Shown piece after piece: positions 34,929-47,100 of a DNA stretch of 64,000 nucleotides. The first letter of the stretch is position 1. Each line of letters begins with the position of its first letter. The position numbers and the translations under genes were made by a program. The notes under the pieces are model-generated. The model saw nothing but the letters and a program-made list of their open reading frames with translations. It did no database searches and was not told the origin of the DNA. Source of the DNA: Albifimbria verrucaria (lineage: Eukaryota; Ascomycota; Sordariomycetes; Hypocreales; Stachybotryaceae); NCBI GenBank assembly GCA_020081605.1, contig JAHREC010000011.1, positions 5,208,001 through 5,272,000 on the forward strand. Direction: 5' to 3'.

Positions 34929-35138
34929 GTTGAGTTTAATGGTGAGCAACTAAAGATGGGTTTCAGAATTTTGCGCGAGAGAGCGTTCCGAGGCTGTTTT
35001 GAGGTTTGCAATTAATTTGCGGCGCCAATGTGATGCTCGATGCGTGTTTAAAGCATAATTTCACTGACTTTGCTTATTGCTCGAGGATCTCTGAGGGATG
35101 ATCCAAGGGCGGAGCTAATCTGGGGCTAAGGAAAAGGC

Positions 35139-35206
35139 GGAATTCAAATTCCACCTCCTAGCAACACCCCAGTAGCCACTCAATGGAGGGACGGAATTCA
35201 AATTCC
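35139..35206. repeat. Two direct copies of the palindromic 14-mer GGAATTCAAATTCC
   Basis: Identical copies lie at 35139-35152 and 35193-35206, 54 bases apart start to start. Each is itself an inverted repeat (GGAATT-CA-AATTCC). ACTCAATG is repeated nearby. No element body can be recognised. Confidence 0.5.
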
Positions 35207-36499
35207 ATCATTTAGCCTCACAAATAGGCACTCAATGTGTGCTAAGGATAGTATTGATAAACCTAGAATTATATCAGCATGATCTGCATCAGCTCAAGAG
35301 GAGGAAGGAGTCGGAAATATAATAGCCCTATCTATTAGAATATAAAGTATATTGGTTATTGGGTGGTGTTGAACTGGCACAAAACATGCACCCTCAGTTC
35401 CAATGACTAAGGCAAGCCGTGTTAGACACATTTAATAGTTACATTTATGTAAAATATGCTTTACGCTAATTAAGCTATATAAATATCGAGAAAAGAGAGG
35501 TAATAGTTAGAAACTCAATTAGGAATCAATTCTTCGGTTCAAAACTCATTGCCTCCATCTACCAAAGATTAATACTCCTCGCTCTACAGCAAAGCTTTCT
35601 GGAAATCCTAGGCAGTCTATGGAAACTAATTCTTTCTTCTAAGGTGTAGCCAAACACTCGAGATACTTCTGTGCTGTAGAAGCTATAACAGAAGCTGGTT
35701 GCTCATTTCCTCGAATTGAAGTTCACACTTTCTAGATCCAAGGTAAAGTCTTTCCCTGTATTAAATATTGAAATGCCGGCAAAGATTTAGCCTCCTTTAG
35801 TGGCTTATAGGGCAATAGTAGGGGTCTGGATTTTCTCCACCGCCTGCTCAGTGATATAGTGGTCAGAGATACTGGGCGACTTAGACACGGCCTCGGTCAG
35901 TTTCATGATTGGCATTGCGGCGGTTTCTGCCGATGAAGAGAGCAACGAGTAGGGGAGGCACCAAGCGGTTCTGAAGTGATGTAATATAAAAGAGACACTG
36001 ATAGACACATCAGGACATAGGCTAGTTCAAGAGTGTGAGAAACATGGCAAGAAAACAAATAATGAGAATAGGTATTAAATGAAAGCTCTGACACATAGGA
36101 CATAAAAGATAAGACAACCCAGATAATGCTACCTACGATCAGGCCCCTAGTCTATCTGATGCGTTGCGTCTCTTCGGACACCAATATCAACAACTTGTCC
36201 CCGATGTATCCAACTACTGAGCTAAGGTTGCAGTTTCACGCAATCACGGGCCCGATGCCAAGGGCTGAAGCAGCGAAAGTCCGCGCGATTTACCCATACT
36301 TCGGCCGAAGTGGTGATCTCGTTATTCGAGATGGTTGGCTGATGGTATATCGGGCCCCGCGGCGGCCGGAGCTCGGGACGCTACGGATACCTTGCCTAGT
36401 TACTTCATATAAACAACGCAAAGCCACTTTCTCCATAATAATTTATCGTCATGAACCCGCGAGTACCCGATACACTTGAGGAAGGCTTGGCATAAGCCC

Positions 36500-37020
36500 C
36501 TCTTCTTTTCTTAGTTCCTCACTTTTTTGAAGATTCTGGCGGTAAATTATATCTCGTATTTATTATATATATGACTAGAAAGAGGCGAAGTTGTAAATAC
36601 GTCGAGACAGGTGCCCTTCCTCACGAGCTTATACCTTAAATCTAAATACGCACTTAGTAGAAGATTTAGCTTTATTTAACTTCTCCATTAGTTTAAAACA
36701 ATTATTTAACATATAGAAACCTTTGGAGAGAAGTATTAATAAACTTGAGAGCAGATATATAGTATTCAAATATAATTAAACTTAAATTCCTTTCGTATGA
36801 AATATTTAAAGCTATAATAAAGGATATATTCATTTATATTTTTAAATTGAAATCTAATAATTATAATATGTGAAGAGGTTTATTGTATCTATTAACTAGT
36901 ACCTAATCAGAGGTATTAACTCGTCCTCTCTAATATACTCTAAAGTCAGGGCAAAGTACTAAACCGTAGAATGAACTTAGTATTTAAGAGTATAGGATCT
37001 AGTAATTCAGGATCGCTTAC
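36500..37020. other. Strongly AT-rich block, possible RIP-affected relic
   Basis: This is about half a kilobase made mostly of A and T with frequent TA steps and no open frame. It directly precedes the end of the FAD monooxygenase gene. Such blocks in ascomycetes are often transposon remains after repeat-induced point mutation. No counterpart is in the window, so the origin is inferred from composition only. Confidence 0.4.
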
Positions 37021-37250
37021 ACGAGGAAATACCAAAATCTCCCTCGAAAGCTCCTGTCAACACTCAAAAGGAGGATAGTAGGCTTTACCCTCCCTATGTC
37101 AGACCTTGAGCCCCTCCATTTGTGGTAACGCGTCCCTGTCACTTCTTTTCAATTGCATTCCAGTCGTTAAGATCCGCTCTCATTTATAAACAGATCTCTG
37201 CTTATCTTTTTTCGGAAACCCATAATCCCTAGAACTCAATCTGATAATCA

Positions 37251-39825
37251 TTAGTCTTTCTCAGCATGTGAGTTGTCGGTGATTGTTAGACCATGAAGGG
37301 TATGATCGCGCCACCACCACATGCATAGGTAGGCCGCAGAGGGACCTATGGCTGCAGTGGCAATCACAACTGCGAGAGCACTGACGAGCGCCGTCTTCGT
37401 GATAATATATCCTCTTCTGCGCATTTGATATATGTTGTAAATGCAGAAGAGGACTGTCCCAATTGCTTGCCCGTCGACCCAATCACCGAAGGTCCACCCT
37501 CGACTATGCGCTAGAAAAAGCCGAGGGCCGAAGTATAACCTTTGATGCAACCAAATGCATGAGATAATTGTCATAGAAACAGATATGGAGTAAAGGAACC
37601 TGAGGTGCCCTGATGAAGTTTTAGAATCAGACCAAATACGGCCTGGTTTATCCACAGATTGGAGGATGTTGTGCTCTTGGCGGAAGAGTACGAAGGAAAA
37701 GATTTCTACCCCAACAGGGCACAGTCTTATGATAAAAACAGTCCCCTTCATGCCTATCATGTCTCGGCAGAGGATCATGAGAGCTGATACAGTATATAAC
37801 CCAAACACTGCTCTTGTTATCGCCGAAGAGGCGGCTCGGGGATAGTGGTAGTTACAATGGTGTCGGAACGGCTAAATAGCATATATGCAAGATAATATAC
37901 AAGCGGAGATGCGTAGGGGATATCCCATAAAGCACCTACAGCGAAAAGACTGGGTCCAAGCCTGTTTATGTGGTCAAGTTAAGCATTTTTAATACGATAC
38001 TAAGAATAATTGAGGAGAGCTTACCATGCCATTACGCTTCGTATGTTTCCGCTGCGATAGCTTTCCAGGGTCCATATGACGGAAGCCGGCGTGGACTGAG
38101 CGAGCTGATGAAACAGTTGGCTGCAGTCGCTGACCTGTTGTTCGTACTTGATACCAGATTCGTGCACCGAATAGCTGTTGAGTGGTTCATCAAAGGTGAG
38201 CTGTACCACGGGTGGTCGAACAGTTCTGTCCATGTTTACCTTACCCACGTCAGCCACGAGGAGAAAAATTAAGCAGGTCAGTACAACGATCCAAGGGAGG
38301 CACGACTCCGGAATCACCGGCGCCGGTAACTCGTCGTTGAATCTCCATATGCGCGCCCTTTTGGTACTTTCAGGCCTTTCAGGGTCACAGCATCTGCCAT
38401 TTGCTTGCCAAAGTCGTCTAAAAAATTGTCTAACCCGGTGTGAGGAAGCATATAGCGAGCAGCTAGTTCCAAGGGTTTTGTGTCGAAAGCCTCCATTCGT
38501 GCCTCATGTGTGCCGGCATCTAAGAGATGCTTGACTCTCTTAAAGCGAGCGGCTTGTGTCCTTGAAAAAACATTTTCTACATCAACATCTGTTAGGATAG
38601 CTGGTCCATTGTTGACGGCTTCTTGCAACAAGTCGGCAAGTACTGCGGCTGACTCTATGGCTGAATTGGCACCTTGCCCTAGCATGGGAGAGACCTAAAT
38701 TGGCGTCAATATCTGAAATGGGTTGTTTGGAGTCCACGTAGCAACCACATACCTTGTGTGCTGCGTCACCTATAGTCATAATCCTTCCGTAATGCCATCT
38801 ATCAAAGATGTACTCGTGTATGGGTGTCATAATGGTCATAGTACTATTGTCGTACAAGTCTCCATACGTGATACCAGGATAAAGCACATCGTTCTTATGC
38901 TCTGCATAAACCTTCTTCTCATCCTCCTTTGTGTATCGAGGATCTTTCGGCCATAGGTTGTTTCTTCGAGTCTTTTGAAAAAGAACCAGAAGATTTTGCC
39001 TTCATTATCCGTGAGAGCAGTGAGACAGGAGCCATAGTTATAAGTAGCTGTTGTCTGGCTTTTTGGCAAATCCTGGAGGCCCTGGCTGACCCCAAAAACT
39101 GCTTTGTAGTAGCATGGGATGCCTGTAATAGCAGTGTAAGGAACTGGGGCTAGCATCGATTTCGATCCGCATTGTCCTGGTACTTACGAGATTCTTCGTC
39201 TTGAATAAAGTAGCCAGAGGACTGTTCATGCCCAAGGCGCCACATCTCTCGTCTCACCGTACTATGTATCCCATCTGCACCAACTAGAATACTACCTTGA
39301 ATGGTACTCCCATCCTCAATGACTGCTTGGACACCACTCGATGTAGTGATGATTTCCTTGAGGCGTTTGCCAACGAGAACCTTTGATTTGTCACGCAAAG
39401 AGTCATACAATGCGGCAAGTGTTACGTGCCTGGGGAGAAACACTTGAGGATGACCCCATCTCATGATTTATTTGATTAGCCGACATGCATTAGAATGATT
39501 TGGATCATTGCAAAGCTTACAGCTCGTATGCTCGGTCTCCAAACTCTGCGGATTGGAAGAGCGTTTTGCCTTCTGGAGAGCGGATATGGAAGGAGAACTC
39601 AGGATTCCTTGGGAGGTTCTGAAGCATGGTTTCATAGCACCCAAGTTGATCTAGAATCCGTAGTCCATTAGGAAGTAGGACAAGAGCGGCGCCCACATGT
39701 GCCTTCACATTCGGAAAAGCCCCTATAACAACAAAGTCAATGCCATATTTTTCAAGAGCCAGAGCTAAAGTTAAGCCCGCGACACTACCGCCAACAATGA
39801 CGACACGGAAGTCTGCTTTGTCCAT
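37251..39825 (-). CDS. FAD-dependent monooxygenase (PaxM-like) with C-terminal membrane domain
   Basis: This is a group A flavoprotein monooxygenase fused to a polytopic membrane region. It starts at 39825 (MDKADFRVVIVGGSVAGLTL), the FAD-binding GxGxxG-like motif. The family segment LLPNGLRILDQLGCYE, the DG motif VGADGIHSTVRREMW and the GD motif TIGDAAHK, then SPMLGQGANSAIESAAVLAD, are all present. Introns lie near 39460-39520, 39130-39190, 38694-38750 and 37966-38028. After about 450 residues come several hydrophobic segments (LPWIVVLTCLIFLLVADVG, then about 37960-37260 with FAVGALWDIPYASPLVYYL). Frame breaks occur near 38950, at 38359-38362 (TTTT) and at 37838-37841 (GGGG). Enzymes of this architecture occur in fungal meroterpenoid and indole-terpenoid clusters, but no terpene or polyketide gene is beside it. 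It may belong to the neighbouring NRPS cluster; this is uncertain. Confidence 0.85.
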
Positions 39826-41173
39826 CGTGTATTGGCAACGGTATGCGATTGTAAGAATATGAGGAGGTAAGGAGTCTGTAACTTTGTCGGTTCGAGGTTA
39901 TTCTCAAATGGAGAGGAGAAGTTGCTATTTGAATATGTCCAAGTAATATTTCCATCTCACACTGAACGTATTACAGACGGCTGTTTCGCGCATAAATACA
40001 CCTTTGCAGTTACTATCGGGGTGGAGATATCCGTTATAGCCCGCAGGCCATGCGCTGCAACAAGCAGAAAGTTATCGAATGCCAAGTGCATTCCGCACCA
40101 AAGATGCACAGAGGCGAAGCATAGAGGCAGCCAATGCCGCGCTCGGACTCCGAGTATCCGTCTATGTATATGCTGGTGATTATAAAATAATCGCCCGAGA
40201 AATACATATTCATTGTGTCTGACTATTTTTTGTGCAATGATTGATGTCTTTGCAGAAGCCTTCCAGACGTTCTCTCCTATGTGCCCTAGAATGATTAGAG
40301 TTAAACGAGGACAATAATTTGTTTGGGTAGTGACCTTGTTGCTACTCGCCAGTAGGTTCAGTTAGTAGATGCTACCCGGCATAGCACTGGGTCGTATTCC
40401 GCTTCGTAAAAAGCGCACATGTGATACTGTTAAGCTTAATTGCTTGGCGTTACGGCATGGTACTAAAGGGAAGATACAGATTCGTGGCCAGACAGATGAC
40501 TGCTTCCAATGCCGATCGAGTATGCAGTTGATGCTGGCACGGGTTGTTAGAACACCCGAACGCCTCTATACATGTTCAAAGACAGAAGAGGGACTCCAAG
40601 TGCGTAGTGCCTGGTCAGGTAATGGGTTCGGCCTTTCGGGGTAGTATGCCGCTTCCTATGTTATTACCCGAAGTGAAGAGCTACATCAGCCGGTGGCCGT
40701 GGGCTCCCGTGACTAACCATATCTGGTTAAAGGTCTGAAGGTTCCAATCAGGTATTTGACATGGACCTGGTTTAATAAAAAATATGAAAAATTTTATTTT
40801 TATTGTTATAGATTCAAGTACTCTTATCTTTGCGATTTCTACCTTCCACATTGCCGCGTATTTATCGGACCTACTATTTCTATGTGTTGTTTTCTAAAAT
40901 ACCCCTCTAAACCAGGGCGTTATTTCATCACTCGGATCTCGGTAGCAATTATTAGTCAAGTTTTAAGGATTATAAAGCTCATACAATCTTATATAAAGGG
41001 ATTCGCCTTGGAATGATTACAGTTAATGCCTAGGCTAAGTCGATGGCCGAAGAACAGTAATTAAACTATGTTTGCTTTCTAGATCCTAACATATATCGCA
41101 AAAACTTAATCACGATGCTTTATCGCCACGGATTTCGTAAGTACAGCAGAAGCCAATTGCATCTCCTTGACGG
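39826..41173. other. Intergenic region between the FAD monooxygenase and the first NRPS
   Basis: No gene can be supported. Open frames at 40369-40738 (plus) show no known motif. The region contains the promoter of the minus-strand monooxygenase and the 3' flank of the NRPS gene. Confidence 0.4.
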
Positions 41174-44100
41174 TTAATCCCATACCCCTGGAGCAAACAC
41201 ACGCTTGAGTATATGTTCTAGATAGCCAAGGTACCGAGTAGCCTTATCCACTGGGAAAAAACTTGGGTCAACCGCCATGATAAGATCGACCCCGACATTG
41301 CGAGGGCGGAGGCAAAAGTTCATGAACATGGCGTCTGCAAACCGGTTCACCGGCTCAACACGCCTTCTAGACATTCCAAGGTGGGCCGTTACAGCTTCCT
41401 CATAATCGTCACCAGGGTGTACAACAACGATTGGGGCAGATGCGAGTAAACGCCGCACCTTGTCACTGAATCGGACAAAGTGCTTGATATCTCCAGCTTC
41501 GTCTACTTGCTTTTGTATGAATTCTATGTTCTCCAAGAAAGTCGAACTATAGTCGATATTAGTGGCCAAAGGGGCGGTAGTACTCACAGGTCCCATGAGC
41601 TTGTCGATACCTGTGAGAGCCGCATCTCTGCCACCTAGTAGAATATTAAATAGGAAATGGTCGTAATCTTCGATATGCGATGCAGCTAATGCCCAAGCTG
41701 TGAGCATAACTGTTGGATAAGACAGCTGAGGTGGGAGAGACCCTGGTAAATCGATCGCCAGGGACAAAACCCGAGTAGAACCTGGAGCTTTTGACCCGTC
41801 CAACGTGTAATAACTCCAGAAGTTCGTGTTCTCGAGCTTAGTGATAAGATCAAAACTGGGATTATCCTTTTCCAAATCGTAGACGTATTCAATAAACCTG
41901 CTGTACTGCGGCCGTTCTGGCGGGCTGTCATCATGGTGATACACGTAGTCAATGTCATCCAACAGGAGTTTTCGGCTCCATCCATCGAATATGACGTGGG
42001 CGCTTGACCAGACCAGCCATCGATAATGAGTCTGTTTCTCATGCACAATGCTGAACCGTGATAGCTGTTGCCCTAGACCCCATGATACCTTTCGATCCTC
42101 AGAAATGAGCGATGATAGAGACTCAACATGACGACAAATGAAATCTTCTTTCAGTACCACCTGGACCAATTGTGACGATACCGAGATGACCCGTGTCCGC
42201 AGGAGCGCGTTGGCCTTGACAACTCGTCGCAAAGTAGTTTCAAGTCGCTCCAAGTCGATGTTGTTCGGTAGCTGCATTATGTGCCGGTGGGTCGTACCTC
42301 CTGAGGACATCATCTCTCCTTCCATATAGCGTTGCTGCTGCCTGGTGAGAGGGTATGCATCCTCTACGTTGTGATCACTAATATCGTGAGCCTCAAGACT
42401 CTTCTTTAGTTGATAGACGCCACGACCAACTTTTTCGAGCAAGCCAAACTTGGATGGCCCTACTGTCTGGGTTTCTTGCAAAGGTACGACGTGGATAGCC
42501 ATTGAAGATAAGACTGGGTTTCTGAAGATTATTTGCGCAGTGAGATTGTGCCCCAGAGCCCGCGCCGCAGAAGCTAGCTTGATAGCCGTCAAAGAGCTGC
42601 CGCCTAGCTCGAAGAAATTGGAATTCGTGCCGAATTGGTCGCTCTCCAGTCCAAAAAGCTGTTGCCATAGATTATGCAACATCCTTTCTGTTTCTGTGGC
42701 AGGCAGCTGAACTGAAATCCTTTCGGAGAGAGTCAGGTGAGGCCCAAGGCGATGGCGTGCAGCGAAAGCTTTGAGAGCACGGCGGTCCGTCTTGCCATTC
42801 CCTGTGAGAGGAATTCTTGTCACTGCCAAGAATACAGAGGGTATCATATATCTCGGAAGAGCAGCACTGATTTGTCGAACCATATGTTCCTTCATCCCAG
42901 CTAGGTGCTGCTGCAACCTGCGATCAAGTTCTATTCCACTATCTTGGTCGTCCTCCTTCCGCGCAAGGTAAGCCACCAGGACATCGGAATCCTGTCCCTC
43001 AAACCTAGCAATGTCAACAATCACCTGAAGTTGTGCATCGCAAAGACATTCCTGAATGCGTTGTCGGACCTCCTCACCCTCCAACCGCTGGCCGTGTAGC
43101 TTCAATTGCATATCCCTCGCCCGATGTACCCAATGCTACCATCTTCATTATACCTGACGAGATCACCCGTCTTGTATATGCGGGTAATTTGACCATCCCG
43201 AAAATCTTGCAACCATGGTGGGCTGAGAATGAACTTCTCTTCATTGGCTTCAGGCCGGTTGAGATAACCAGTGGCTAGATGTGGACTCTCGATGACAAGT
43301 TCGCCAACTGCTCCGAGAGGAGTTAAGCGGTTGTGGTTGTCTGGTTTAACAACCCACAAGCTTGTCCCAGCACTAAAGCCAATATTCCTAGGGTCATTGC
43401 GAGACAAGTTACGGTTAATAGCGCACTTGACGGAACACTCGCTGGGGCCATATCCGTTCATGAGTTGTACGATTCCGTGCCATTTATCCACTAGAGGCTG
43501 GTCTGGAGCCTCTCCGGAGAGCAGTAGTATCTTGAGATCTGGCAATTCGTCTTGTTTGAGTGTATGGGCTACTGATGGAGTAATGTTGGCAAAATTGACG
43601 CGTACGGTCTTCATAAACGCGCTGATGTCACCCATGATATCATCTTCTGATGGTACACAGATGCAACCCCCGAACATAAGTGTAGTCAAAATATCCTCGA
43701 CACTTGGATCAAATGCGTACGGTGCAAATTGCAACACACGAGAGTCTGGGCCACGGTTGAGTAGAGGTGCACGAGCCATTGCACCAGTTGCAAAGCTTTT
43801 GTGTTGTACACCGAAAATCTTAGGGGTACCCGTGGTTCCAGATGTTGATAGGATATAAAGCAAGCTGTCCGGAGTCACCTTCTTCATCTGAAGCTGGGCA
43901 GCAGGCGTGAAAGAAGAAGCCGTTTCGTCGGAAATGGTAATTGTTCGCCATGGTGCGTTATGAAAGGCACTCTCTTGTAGAGAAGAGCAAAGGACTATTT
44001 TTATACCAGCATCTTTGACGATACCTTCCAGACGTGCAAGAGGATAAGTTGGTGAAAAAGGCGCAAAGGAGGCGCCTGCTTTTATAACTGCCAATGTGCT

Positions 44101-47100
44101 CACAATCGCCCATTGTGACTTTTCGAAAAGGACACCCACGGTGTTGCCAGGTCTTACCCCAGCTCGAATCAACTCTCCAGCTATGCCGTCAGAAAGCCTG
44201 TCCAACGTTGCGTAATCTATCGTGCCATCTTTGGAATGGATTGCCGGCGAAGCTCGGGAGTGCTTTACACGTTCCCGGATCAAGTCATGCACGCAAACCT
44301 CGTAGGCTTTGTGATACCTAGCGTTCCAGGCGAACATGACTGACTTGTCAGCCTTGCTTGCAAGATCGAGATCATTGACCTTAGCATCTCTAGGTACGAC
44401 AGCCAGTTCTTGGAATATCTGCTCAAATTGTTCCAAGATTCTTTGAACCTGGGACGACGAAATGACATCGCTGTCGAATGTGGCACTCAATTCGATATTA
44501 GATTTTCCGGGCATAAGCGTAAGTACTAATGGATATTCGTGTAACGACCTTTCGACCTCATTGAGTCTGATATCTTGGTTATCTGAGAATTTCGCATCCG
44601 CGACTTGAATAATCAGGAGGGTGCGGAATGACGCAGCATTCCGGATATTCTGGTTTATATCCAAGATTTTGGAAAGCCCAAACTGTTCGTGAGGTATCAT
44701 AGCTGAGAACTGTGCTTGGAGTCCTTCGAGGAAGTCATAAATAGTCTCATTAATATTAATTCTCACCCTTATCGGCAAAGTCGCAATTGTGGGTCCAACG
44801 ACATCTTGGAGTTCAGGAGGTAGCGAATTGCGTCCATGCAGCGAGTTTCCGAATGTAACATCATCCGAGTTCTCATACTCTGAAAGTAATAAAGCCCATG
44901 ATGCTCTGGCCAGAATCGTGATGGTTGTAGCGGCTCCTGCAGGGGCGGCCATGGTATGCTGCAAACAACTTCTGTCCGCCGCCAGATGACCGACCTTGGG
45001 GAAATTTGGAAATGACGGTATTGGAGCATTCTCGAGCTGTTCTTTCCAAAACAGAGTACTTTCATCCAGGTTCAACCCTTCGCAGAACCTCACAAGCCCT
45101 TGAAAGCTTCCTGTCGGTGCCATGTTCTCTGCGGGAGAAGAATAATTCTGGCGAATGTGGTCTACCACTGTATCCAAACTCCAACCGTCAAACACGGCAT
45201 GGTGAAGCGTCCAAACGAAGTGGGATTGACCTGAAGACGGGTCTTGTACATGATAATGTCTGTTGAGAAGCTGGCCAGGCTGAAAAGAGACCATCTTGTC
45301 GGTAGCTAGGAATGATGCAAGATCTTGCGTGACCTCTGTCCATTGCGCGTGATTTTGCAGAACCACCTGCACAAGCCTATCAGAAGACGGCACAATTGCC
45401 GTCCTCAAAATATGAAAAGTCGAAATGGCACTCTCCCAGGCTGCCTTGAACTTTTTGGTGTCCACTGTGATGCGGCAATCGAACACAAATTGGCTTGAAT
45501 ACAAGGAGGGCATGGCCAGTGAGAGCGAGAACAGCCCTGACTGCAGTGAAGTGCAAGGGAACACACTCTCCACTTCTTCGGATCTAATCCCGTATTCGTC
45601 TAACGAAGACTGCATTTTGAGTATTTCATCTTGTGTAGCGGAGTGTGAGGTTGCTGCGACCTGTAGGTGGGATTTGTTGGTATCGTTCGCGGCAGCAGCA
45701 GGAATTTCCTGCATAGCGGTAGCCATGCCCGAAATTGTTGGACTATTAAAAACTTTCTGCATTGTCAAATGGAAGCCTTTTTCGTTGACCATCGTCACCA
45801 GTCTCATACACCGAAGTGAGTCTCCGCCTAAATGGAAGAAATTGGTATCTGGCGTAAGGCTATGAACGGATGGGAGAAGCTGTCTCCACATCTGAGCGAG
45901 CACTGACTCTATGGATGAGAGACCTTTATCCTCTTCTTCATCCGTTCTCAACTTGGAGTAAAAGTCCTTCCCAAGACTCAAGAGTTTGCGTCGGTCGAGC
46001 TTCCCTGTTGGGCCCAGGGAACCACTGTGAGAGGTATCCATGCGACAGGCCACATATAGGCAGGAAGTACCTCCGCGATACATCTGTGCAGTCCCTCAAT
46101 TTCCAACAATATCTCCCCGGGCAGTTGTGTTGTGCATGAATTGACAATATCATTTCCAGGTATGCCACGGATAGTGGGGTGATGAATAAAAGCCACCAAG
46201 TTGTCGGTACCGAGCACATTCAGCACTTCCAGGAACACGTTTACTTCGGAGAGCTCAATGTGCTGTTTCAACTTCAGCTCAATGTCCTCAAGCTCAATTC
46301 TTTGACCGCGAAGTTTAACCTGTCGGTCACGTCGACCGACAAAAACAAGTTCACCATCATCAGCATACCGAACTAGATCACCAGTTCGATAAGTCCGTCC
46401 CATGGAGAGCACGCTAGACTCCCACTCTTGTTTTAACCCTCCGAATTGCTCGACTCCTTATTGATGTAACCCCGTGCGATCCCTGGACCTTCCGCTACCA
46501 TCTCTCCGATGGCTCCTACGGGAGCAAGCTTGTCCGGGTCATCAAGTCTGGCTACCCATGCACGGCTGTTGAGAGGAAATCCGATTCGAATGGTATCATC
46601 AGCTGCAGGAAGAGCTTTCTTTGCGATGCATGCCACTGTGGTTTCAGCAGGACCGTACACAATGACCAAGTCCACTTTATCTGACCACAGTCTTACGAGA
46701 TCTTGCGTGACCTTCTCCCTCCGCAAATAATCGTTTTAAAACATGATACATCTGAAGGTGAAAGTAAACGCAACACACTCGGTGTAAAAAGAACCGAATT
46801 AGCATTAAATGTGCGTATGGACTCTGCCAAATTGTTCAATCGATCTGCTTCGGAGGGAACGCAGACGCAACCACCCCGCATGAGTGTCATGATGATGTCT
46901 CCAAACCCGGCATCAAAAGCATAGGAAGAGAACTGAAAGTAGCGAGTGTGTCTGCCAATATTTGACAGCTCGGATAAAGCCCAAAGGCTGGACAAAACTG
47001 ACTTGTGCTCGATCTGGATGCCCTTTGGCGTCCCTGTAGTCCCCGACGTGAAGACGACAACCGCAACGTCGGAGGGGTTAGCAGCAATCCTCAGTTGCTC

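Larger units (their letters stand above)
34929..37250. other. Gene-poor, AT-rich region with short repeats
   Basis: No gene can be supported in this 2.3-kb stretch. It holds two copies of a palindromic 14-mer (35139 and 35193, listed separately) and an extremely AT-rich block at about 36500-37020. An open frame at 36126-36479 lies on an isolated GC-rich island and has no recognisable content. The composition suggests an old mobile-element relic, but no ends or coding parts are seen. Confidence 0.45.

Noticed and set aside
36126..36479. 117-codon plus-strand open frame
   Set aside because: No homology can be recognised and it depends on a small GC-rich island in AT-rich DNA.
40369..40738. Plus-strand open frames between the FAD monooxygenase and the NRPS
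   Set aside because: Cysteines are present but do not form a known zinc motif; no supporting splice sites.
43102..43125. Programmed ribosomal frameshifting in the NRPS
   Set aside because: The same kind of shift occurs in almost every gene of the window, so a technical cause is far more likely.
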